Below, in pieces: positions 1 through 8,031 of a DNA stretch of 20,224 bases. The notes under the pieces were generated by a model that was not told the DNA's origin, did no database searches, and saw only the letters and a list, made by a program, of their open reading frames with translations. Both the position numbers and the translations under genes were made by a program. The first letter of the stretch is position 1; the number at the start of each line of letters is the position of its first letter. Source of the stretch: Tieghemiomyces parasiticus (taxonomy: Eukaryota > Kickxellomycota > Dimargaritomycetes > Dimargaritales > Dimargaritaceae). Location of the stretch: NCBI GenBank assembly GCA_027575765.1, contig JANBPT010000879.1, positions 1-20,224 on the forward strand, in the 5' to 3' direction.

Positions 1-147
1 CACTACGGCCAACAGTCCGTCGAGGCACTCAAACGCCAGGGTTACAATGTAGATTTCCACATCTACCCGCACATGGGCCATTCGTCCTGTCCCAATGAGC
101 TCCGCGACCTGGCCCGCTTCCTGAACCAGGTGCTTCCAAACGCGTAA
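1..147 (+). CDS. Acyl-protein thioesterase, C-terminal 48 residues (5' part outside window)
   Basis: An open frame enters from the left edge in frame 1 and ends at TAA 145-147. The 48 residues resemble the C-terminus of the alpha/beta-hydrolase acyl-protein thioesterase family (APT1, human LYPLA1). A strand ending VDFHIYPHMG leads into MGHSSCPNELRDL and a closing helix ending FLNQVLPNA. The His of GHSSC (partial residue 27, bases 79-81) would be the catalytic His of the Ser-Asp-His triad; the Ser and Asp lie upstream of the window. Family members remove S-palmitoyl groups from membrane-associated proteins such as Ras and G-alpha subunits, and some act as lysophospholipases. The short end-piece supports the family well but cannot separate APT1 from close paralogues. 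Confidence 0.8.
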   Translation, partial: HYGQQSVEALKRQGYNVDFHIYPHMGHSSCPNELRDLARFLNQVLPNA

Positions 148-3100
148 TTCAACGAATCTGCATCAAACTGACATTGGGGTTTTTTTGGGGGGAGCAGACG
201 TTTCGTACTTTCTCTTTTTTCGGCTGATGCGGTCAGACGTGGTGGTAGCATAGCTTCTTGATCACATGGTGCCCTTCATCCGAGCATTGCTTCCTCCGCT
301 CCCCTTTTCTTGCCGTCCCTGCTGACGAATATGCATATCGGAATAAAGGCACACGCCCCACCGACTGGAGTTTACAGATGTGAGCTGATTAAAAGGCCCC
401 AACTATAGCGAAACCATAGTTGGAATCGTCATACTCAATTATCAGCGGTATCCGGTCGATTGCGTTGGTTTCTCCGACAGCTCCGAGTTGACGTATATGA
501 CTAGATGTGTGTAGACACCGGAATACCATTTCCCCACCACCAATCGGTTTACTGGTAACCCGTGCTAGTGACCACTGCCCTCTCCATTTTGGTGAGTAGT
601 TTAAAGGGGAGTCATTTAAATACGAAAGGAAGCATTAGGACTCAGATTGAAAGGGGATGGTAAGGGTAGATGCTACCGAGAGAGTGCGTCCGCCCGTCTA
701 GCTCGGGCTCGGACGGAAGTTGCTGAGTAAATCACCTGCAAACAGCACGGTCTATACATTGCGTAATTCCACGCTGATTGTTGCCTTGAGCCATTATGCA
801 GCCGTTCATTCAGACTCTGTTTTCGACTCAAAACTAGTCCATAAAAAACCGCCCGCTCCGATGCCGGGTGGTAAGAGGCCGGGGTGGAAGTAATCGTCGG
901 ACCAGTGTCTAGATTGATGGCGACTATCATGGTGGGTAATCTGGATGCCCTTTGATTGAAAGCAGTAGATTTCGCTAGCCAACAGCCGCTCCGCACGTCT
1001 CTAATAGTCAATCTGAAGCTGCTATGGTCGACCACCACCAAGGTTACACGGTTCATAACACAGAGAGGAGGGGCCCGTTCTATAAAGAAGATTCTCCCAC
1101 CGGCCTTTGAGCTCTGTCGCATCGTCTCCTCTAAACTCCATGTCGGATTAAGACGGTTGGGTCTGGAAGCCCAGCTGACTACAATAACCGGTATTGATCA
1201 TAGTCATCTAGCCCCCCCCCTGTTACCTCTCATCTGCCTATGTGCGGTTTGCTGGGTGACGGTCGCACCGGCGTACTATCTCGGTCTTTCCTATTATTTT
1301 TCTCTTTGCTAATCCTCGCCGCCCATACGGTCAGGGCGAAGGCTACGGCCGACAGGCTCCAGAGCCGTCGCAATTTTCTGGCCGAGTTATTTATGCCTTT
1401 AGGCACGGCGTCGTACGTCCGCTCATAAGCTTCTTCCCGCACTAACGCCCCACGCGGCCCCGGCTTAGTATAGACGCGCCTGGTATGTACTGAGCGGTGA
1501 TAGCAAGATTCGAAGGGGTTGTAAGAAGCTGCCACTTGTAGTATTTGCCGGGTAGACTGGTGCAGCAGACTCGGGAATATGGTTTATTAAACATTTAATA
1601 TCTCCTAAGAAAGCGCCGTGATGATTTAATCGGTTCAATCGCTTCGGGCATGTTTCACCTCCGTCCTGTAGTATCCAGCCTTCACTGCCGATGCCTCCCA
1701 AATATATTGCCTCTGATTAATAGAGTATTTATCTCAGCCCAATAACTGTCATTTTTCCTAGCATCGTAAACCCCATATTAAAGATAGCGGGCGCTGAGCA
1801 CTATGGAAACCAACTGCTAGCTTCAAAGAGCCATTGATGATGGCCTTTACTCGAGTTTTTCCAATCATACGGGGTGGCGGCAACTCGTCAGATCATGGTT
1901 GGACGGGCCTCGCTTTGTCTGACCGCCGAGGAGATCTTAGGGCGAAACAAATTTACACCCCCCTCTAGGCCAGCAACAGCATAATAAACCAGGGTTCAGA
2001 GAGAAAGTCCGGACCAGCGTCAGCAAGGGTAGTCCCGTGTACTAGTCAGCTTCCAGCTATCCTTTCACCCAGCACGGTCTCCTAGGCGGTTCTCTCGAAG
2101 CCTAGCATCGATACTTTGCGGGGCTCATTTCTCCCCCCCAGTGCCCTGCACACGACAGTGAGGCCACATAAACGGCGGTGAGGGTAATGAGAGGTAAGTG
2201 TGTGGGATTGGGTCCAAGAAAAAGCTGAGCCGAAAGAATGTCTAAGTGGTCATAGACGGGGCGAGTTACTGTCGTGGCTGCGTATCCTGTTTAACCTCCC
2301 AACGGGTAAGGTCTTCGCTGCGTCGCTACCGTGTATAGGGAGGATGCACCATCAAAGACCTCTCTTCACTTCTTTTTACTCACTTGAACCTCGGACTTGA
2401 GAGGCAATATTGCGCGGGCCGTCCATACTGTGGATACACTACCGCGGGGGTCCAGCCCTGCTCCTCCCCTCTTCCTTCACATCCCATCGGTGGGGTAGCA
2501 CAAGCCCTACCGCCGACGACGCCTCCACCGCCGCCCATTTAGCTTTTCACCTATGGGAATGGGCGTTAGAAGGCGGTCCTTATATTTTCATTTGTGGGTC
2601 CACACGTCGTAGGAGCAGCGACAGGGAAGGAAGCCAGGTGCGTGTGAGCGTGAAAGTGGGAGATGCAAGTAGCGATGGCTGTAATCAGCACGGATAACGC
2701 CAGGGGGCGGGACTGATCGGGTAACATATAAAACAGAGTAGGGCCGGTCGAGCCGCTCGAGCGAGCGTGAGGTACTCAACCTTTTTTTTCAGTCTCTATA
2801 TACGGCCCTATATTTTGACCTTTGCGCGCAACCCATTAAGGTCCGGCTTTGAGTCTACCGTTTTCTGCCGACTGCCCCTTTTTTTACTAATTTTTATTTT
2901 GAAGACATACTACACGACTTGCTCGTTGACATGATAGTGCCCTGACCCCCTACCGTCTCTCCTAAATCCTACTTTACGCTTTTAGTCCCTGGATCCAGTT
3001 TATTTTATTCGTATATCCTTTGGACCGTAGTCGTCGACGACCACCTAACGTGGACAGTCCCAACGGCCAGCAAAAATCCCGGGCTCCCTTTGTGCGGATT

Positions 3101-3196
3101 CGCCGCCCCGGACGTCCCTATCGAGCCCTCTCCCTCCTTTTCACGGGTTACTCGGTATCTGTGCTGTCAACCCGCCCTTTTCACTCAACTCGGTCA
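148..3196. other. 3-kb stretch with no recognisable gene
   Basis: Between the thioesterase stop and the protease start I find no frame with a recognisable domain and no tRNA A/B-box pair, 5S rRNA or spliceosomal snRNA core. The longest frames (956-1312 on +, 673-1122 on -) overlap each other, start poorly and read like random sequence. The last 500 bases are AT-rich, with TATA-like steps near 2725 (ACATATAAAACA) and 2797-2815, and presumably include the promoter of the protease gene. A lineage-specific RNA or a decayed gene could be hidden here; nothing in the sequence proves one. Confidence 0.5.
399..423. repeat. Perfect 8-bp inverted repeat with 9-nt loop
   Basis: CCAACTAT at 399-406 and ATAGTTGG at 416-423 are exact reverse complements separated by 9 nt. 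It lies 250 nt after the thioesterase stop codon and could fold as a hairpin in a long 3' UTR. A stem of this size is expected about twice by chance in 20 kb, so function is not claimed. Confidence 0.35.
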
Positions 3197-4742
3197 ATGC
3201 GTAACCTTACTATGGCTGTCCCAAAAGCCGCCGGTGGCCAAGTTAGTCTGCGGCTCTACTCGACCATCCTCCTCAGCTTCTTTATTATGTACAGCATGTT
3301 TCTACTCTCAGCCCGGTCCGTAAACGCACAGACTATGTCCGGCACCATCGACGCACTCCCCGCCAACTGCGCCACGGCTCCCAACCTGGCCGAAGCAGAC
3401 GATGCCTCCTTAAACGACTTGACAACAATAGCCACTGCCTCTGCACTATCTAAAACCCAGACCCAGGAGAACCTCGGACCAACCATTCTTAACTATTACT
3501 CCCCGGCCATTGCGCGTATTTTTGCCGCGGATGGACCCTATGCTCGCGACCTGGACTGTACTGGGGCGTTTCTCTCCCGGGAATTGGTGCTCACAGCTGC
3601 ACACTGCGTCACCGACGAAACGGGCGGAACCCTCAGCAAAGATAATCTAAGAGTCTCTGCCTTTTCGGCATCGGAGCAGAGCTCCACTAGTGTTTTTAAA
3701 GTAGCCCACATCGTCGTCCACGAAGACTACAACCGTAGTGAAAACCTAGTAAGTTGTGAGAGATATACTATTATAGTATGAGCCAGCATACGATACGTCT
3801 TTTCAATATACGACTCTACGTTACTGAATGTCGCCGCGTACGAACGCTGAAAATGTGGAGCGGATTGATGAGGTTTCTTCCCGCGACCTGACTAGCGGCT
3901 CACCTGTTGCAATTCCACCCCTAACCACTCGCATGGTTACTCTTCTCTATTCGCCTTGCCTACGATGACAGAACGATATTGCCCTCGTCCATTTGGATAG
4001 ATCTCACCTGGGGCTCCGCGGCGAAAATATGCCGTGTCTCTACGGTTTCCACAAGAAACCCGAGAAGTACTGCAATGATACGCAAATAGGCGACGACATG
4101 TACGATAACCGCAGTGACGACGAAATCGCCGAAAAGTCAAGTCCTTTCATGGTATCCGACTGGGGGACCAGCGAGCTCCCGCACAGCCTGGCGGGGAAGT
4201 CATCTCGAACGCCCACCCTCAACCTCTACGTCCAACGCCGGCAGGTTGTCAACTGCCGAGCCTACCCACGATACCAGTCCGTCTTCAAGGCCAACCAAAT
4301 CTCCCGGTCCATCATTTGCACGGTGCCTTCCAGACAGAGAAGCGATCCCTGTCTAGGCAAATCCGGCTGTTTGCTGTGGATTCAACCTCCGGACGACCCG
4401 CAAGTCTTCAAGCTGGCTGGATTCCGTAGTTTCTCGTACACCAAAGACGGCCGAAGTGTCCACGACTGTAGTAATGAGAGCTTGATTAACGTGTACACCC
4501 GTCTCGACTACTACTTTTCCTGGCTAAGGCAACATGCCCGCTTGTCTGAGGTTGAGATGGTGTCCGGCCGCCGGTCGTTTAGCCCCGAGGAGGGCGATGA
4601 CCTTCAAGATGAGAAAGGGGCTGCTGCTACGCTGCACCCGCACGGCGCTGGGTATACCAGTCCTTGGCTAACCGTAAGGTTAGTTCCAACTTTGTTATCG
4701 ACGGCCCTGGCGGTTCTCAGTTTCGCGGCAAGTCCTCAGTAA
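3197..4742 (+). CDS. Secreted or surface trypsin-like (S1) serine protease homologue with altered GDSGG loop; two exons
   Basis: Exons 3197-3748 and 3972-4742 (440 aa); the 223-nt intron has donor GTAAGT at 3749 and acceptor GACAG ending at 3971, phase 0. Joining them yields NL|NDIALVHL, the classic catalytic-Asp motif, which confirms the splice. A signal peptide is visible (hydrophobic stretch about residues 20-38, likely cleavage after VNA, 44). Triad: H136 in LTAAHC, D186 in NDIAL, S315. D309 matches Asp189 at the base of the trypsin S1 pocket, predicting Arg/Lys specificity if the enzyme is active. Odd points: the catalytic loop reads GKSGC instead of GDSGG (K314, C317), there is no R/K-IVGG activation site, and the C-terminus has a hydrophobic tail (about 417-437) that could be a GPI signal or membrane anchor. 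ATG 3197 was chosen as the first in-frame ATG; ATG 3212 is an alternative. The fold is clear, activity is not. Confidence 0.85.
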
Positions 4743-5029
4743 GAAGCGGTTAGAAATGGGGGACGTAAGCTGCATCAAACCGCTCTCTCCTGTCTGAGAA
4801 GCTACGGCTAGTCTCACCTCAGGCTCAATTATTTATTTTAATTTCCACTTGTACACTCATTTAACCCCCCGGGGGCTATATTTTTAATCATATACTCCTC
4901 AATAATAAAAAGTCGGCCGCTCCGCTCTTCGCAAGGCGCTCCCCATTGAAGTAATGTTTGATTACTAGCACATGGTCGTCGTTTCAGAATTTGGTGTAGA
5001 TCGAAAGCGCATTGTGGTGGTGCAGTTGA
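4743..5029. other. Convergent 3' intergenic spacer
   Basis: This 287-bp AT-rich spacer separates the converging protease (+) and glycine-rich (-) genes. It carries AT-rich tracts (ATTATTTATTTTAATTT near 4828-4845) and AATAATAAAAAG near 4900, suitable as polyadenylation sequence for the + strand gene. A CCCCCCGGGGG run sits near 4865. No coding potential seen. Confidence 0.4.
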
Positions 5030-5614
5030 CTAGAAGCGACCATAACCACCACCACTACTCAAGGCATTTGTGACCTTATCCATTAGACGGTCTCCGAGGC
5101 CACGACCGTCTGAGCGATCTGCGTGCGGGCTGAAGCCCTTGTGGTCGTCGCAGTCGTCATCATCGTACTCATCCCGCTGACCGCTCTCAAATGCATCACT
5201 ATGACTGCGGCCGTAGCTCCCTTGATTCGAGCCGAAGGTATCGTCAGCTCGATGACGGCTACGGCCGTCATTCCCTAAAAGATTATGGTGGTAGGGTCCG
5301 TTATCGTATTGGCCTTCGCTTGAATGGTAATTGTTTGACAGCCCGTCGCCCTGACCACTGTCATACTGAGCTCCTGACATGTAGTCCTGGTTGCTGCTAT
5401 ACTGGACGCCGCCGTAGCCTTGGTCACTGGAGTTGACTATGCGGTTACCGGTCTGCGGGCCGTAGCCTGGCGAACGGCAGCTATACTCGCCGTCGCCACC
5501 CTGGTTACCAAACCCACTCGGGTGGCGGGTGCTGTCGCCGTAACCGCCACCGCTCTGGTTGGGGATGGACTTATAGCCACCTTGGCGGCCGCTATTGTTG
5601 AAGCCAAAAACCAT
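5030..5614 (-). CDS. Small intrinsically disordered Gly/Ser/Tyr/Asp-rich protein
   Basis: A 194-residue frame starts at ATG 5614-5612 in context GCCATGG and ends at TAG 5032-5030. I do not recognise a named family. The protein is almost entirely low complexity: repeated short Gly-Tyr-Gly, Tyr-Asp and Asn/Gln/Ser-rich stretches over about residues 8-140, then an acidic patch with a run of Asp (about 149-155), and finally a short, more ordered end (GLGDRLMDKVTNAL) that could form an amphipathic helix before GGGYGRF. There is no signal peptide or transmembrane segment. Such composition is typical of stress-related or phase-separating fungal proteins, but no role can be assigned. The biased composition on this strand, the good start context and the single long frame argue for a real gene. 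The + strand frames overlapping it read as shadows. Confidence 0.6.
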   Translation of the reverse strand: MVFGFNNSGRQGGYKSIPNQSGGGYGDSTRHPSGFGNQGGDGEYSCRSPGYGPQTGNRIVNSSDQGYGGVQYSSNQDYMSGAQYDSGQGDGLSNNYHSSEGQYDNGPYHHNLLGNDGRSRHRADDTFGSNQGSYGRSHSDAFESGQRDEYDDDDCDDHKGFSPHADRSDGRGLGDRLMDKVTNALSSGGGYGRF

Positions 5615-8031
5615 GGCGACGGAGAGTTATATGAGATGTTGAAAAAAGGCGGTCAAGTTTGGCGCATCAATATTAAGACTACGTGAACAATGGAAGATAA
5701 TGGCGTTGAAAAGTGGTGAAGAAGAATCGTAGAGGTGAATTCGTGGGTTGGGAGGGGAAGGGTATCAAGACTTGGTCATTAGATAGCGTATGCGGGTGGT
5801 AGTTGAGTGCGGGCGCAGCACCTGGGGACATAGCCAAGCCGTCGTCGCTCCAAGTAACCCAGGCCCTCTCGCCCGAGGGGCAATAGTCGTGGGCGCAGCG
5901 GCAGGCAGGAAACGGCTAACCGGATCCCCTTTAGGCGGTCAGGTTTACGCCATCTGAACGCCAAGCCAGTAACTTCAGGCAGACCCAAGCAAGTAAACCT
6001 GGGCTGGCACGTGGGTGACCATCACCACTCTCCTGTCGGTAAAAAAATAACAGAAAGGAAGCCGAAACGCCTTAGCTGACTTCACATTTTCCCCTCATTT
6101 ATCTAGACCCTCCTACCCTTACCGCTTACCCCTACGTCTGTACTCAGTCCAATTGAACGTAGTTAACCTTTTCTTCCTTTTTTTAAGGAAGCTCCAGTCC
6201 CTTTCCACCTGTTTATCCGTCGCCATATTTCGTACGTCGTGACTCAAAAGCCATAGGTTGGCAATTACGTTCAATTGGCAGTAAATAATAATTCACCATC
6301 ACTTCCCATCTAATCTCTGTAATCACGACATCGCCAGCGGCCTTCTATTATTACGCTCTATGTTGCAATAGTCAGAAAGAAAGGTGATTATAATTTTTTA
6401 GGATACATGATGAAGCTGAGGTTAGAATTCGAAGTCTGTTTTGGGGTGATCGGTAAAACAGTTGAACGTACGGTAAGTCAAAGATAACTTTAGTTAGAGG
6501 ATCGTTGCGTGGCTTACATGGTCGAACCGGTTGGTGTGAAAGGTATAAGGAAGAGGTCTTGACCTCAATGGGGCGTTGAGCCTTATCTACGCGGTACGAG
6601 TGACTCGTGTGCGCTCCGATGAACGGTGAATTTGGCCCCATCCCTTTACCGCCCCTAGATTGTCATATTCGATTCTAGGATTCGTACAGATCGGAGTAGG
6701 GCGGTGTCCAAATAGCTCCACATACCTGTGGTTGCGACATCTAGGCTGAAAAAGCATGCATGATCGCTCTCCGCACCAATCGCACTGCCGTACGCCGGAA
6801 CACAGGATGGACATGGTACAATGATAGTACTGGGCGCTTACGGTATGTCCCCCGGCTGACTATGAGGAGTGTCCTTTGCCGTGTGTAGGGCTTAACCTCC
6901 ACTGCCAACGTAAGCTTGGGTGGGCCACTATCCATAGAGGATTAAACGGAGCGATGGTTATCCATGAAGCTTCACACGACTGAATTGGACGAGGTGGTTT
7001 TCCGTCTGGCCACCTCTCCTAATATCCATCTCACGGGGAAAAAAACCCATTCCCCCCTGTCCCTTCATGAAATGGTCTGGCCCAAAGAAATACCCGTATC
7101 GCTTTGCAGACTCTAGTCAGGTTGTGTGTGTCATCTAGTCAAACTCGACCGTTTCTACTCCACTATGAATTTACCTGTCCTCCGCTTTCACCCTGTTGGT
7201 GCCGGGACACTGGTCACCGTACTCGTCCCCTCCAAGCGTAGGCTGGGTACTTCAAAAGTGATAGGTATGCCACTGAAGGCTGTCATTAGTGACTACCTCA
7301 CCAGCCTTCTAAACGAGCCGACATGATTATAACCACACAGTCGGTCATCTACCTTTTCAAACCAGCATCACCAATCCTATCCCCACATCGACTTCCCTTA
7401 TTGGTGGGGGAGGGCACCGCACGAGTCCAACTACCGGCCCTACATACAACAGGACGACGCAGGAGGGCAGGGACCGCACGCCATGTCTTTGCCCAAAACG
7501 GTGTTCAGGATGAGGACAAGGGGGACGTGATGTATTACCGTTCGTGCCCTATGGATTTTTCCAAAGTCCAACTCCGCCCTCCAGAAAAGTGTGACGAGGA
7601 AAAAAAATACACACACACTCCCTTAGGCGTACAGGTTTCGAGACTGCTTGCACAGTTGTCGTGGTCCAGGGTCAGCTAGCGGCTACAGAGGTCATCGCCG
7701 AAGCGGAGAATTTAAAGTTGGTCATTTACACACCCTTCTGCCTGTTAGGTGGTGCCGATAGAATCCTCTAACCTCATTACTGCAACTGCCCACCGTTGAC
7801 GATCCCCTATTGCCAGTGCCAGCGCATCGCAACGACATCGGCAGCTCCCTTTCCCCTTCCGCTCCTGGGCCTCTGTATAGCCGGATACACGCCGTGCCGC
7901 TTGACCGGCGTCACCTCCACGGCCGACAGGCCCAGCCACACACCCTCGTTGGCCGTTTTCGCTCCGTTGTGCTGACGCACCCTTTCCTTCTACCCTTTCC
8001 CTCCCCCTCGCCTGCCGCTACGCCGCCCACG
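5615..8031. other. 2.4-kb divergent intergenic region, no recognisable gene
   Basis: This lies between the divergent starts of the glycine-rich gene (-) and the checkpoint kinase (+), so it must hold both promoters. The 70 bases before the kinase ATG are strongly pyrimidine-rich, like an mRNA leader. Segment 5790-6020 is GC-rich and has several short inverted matches, unlike its AT-richer surroundings; I tested it by eye for SRP RNA, 5S rRNA and tRNA features and found no match. Frames at 7126-7326 and 7323-7679 (+) are unrecognised and not supported. Confidence 0.45.

Noticed and set aside
399..423. Two hairpins with identical geometry (8-bp stem, 9-nt loop) downstream of plus-strand genes, here and at 19357-19381, as a shared 3'-end signal
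   Set aside because: Stem sequences differ, distances to the stop codons differ (about 250 and 140 nt), and about two such stems are expected by chance in this length.
673..1122. 149-residue minus-strand frame and the overlapping 956-1312 plus-strand frame
   Set aside because: They overlap antisense, show no recognisable motif or biased composition, and lie in a region that reads like non-coding DNA.
1999..2015. GAGAAAGTCCGGACC resembles the CR-I core of RNase P RNA
   Set aside because: I could not find matching CR-IV/CR-V elements or a pairing P4 partner at a sensible distance, and short matches occur by chance.
2410..2697. 95-residue plus-strand frame before the protease gene
   Set aside because: It begins at a TTG, has no domain signature, and is not linked to the protease by good splice sites.
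5420..5686. Ala/Val-rich plus-strand frame over the glycine-rich gene
   Set aside because: It is the complement of Gly/Tyr/Ser codons on the other strand, so its composition is a by-product.
5779..5988. 69-residue minus-strand frame in the GC-rich island; also tested for SRP RNA, 5S rRNA and tRNA
   Set aside because: The protein reads as random. The SRP helix 8 pattern and 5S/tRNA internal promoter patterns are absent.
7323..7679. 118-residue plus-strand frame with a true ATG
   Set aside because: No recognisable motif, no supporting splice context and no typical leader; not enough to call a gene.
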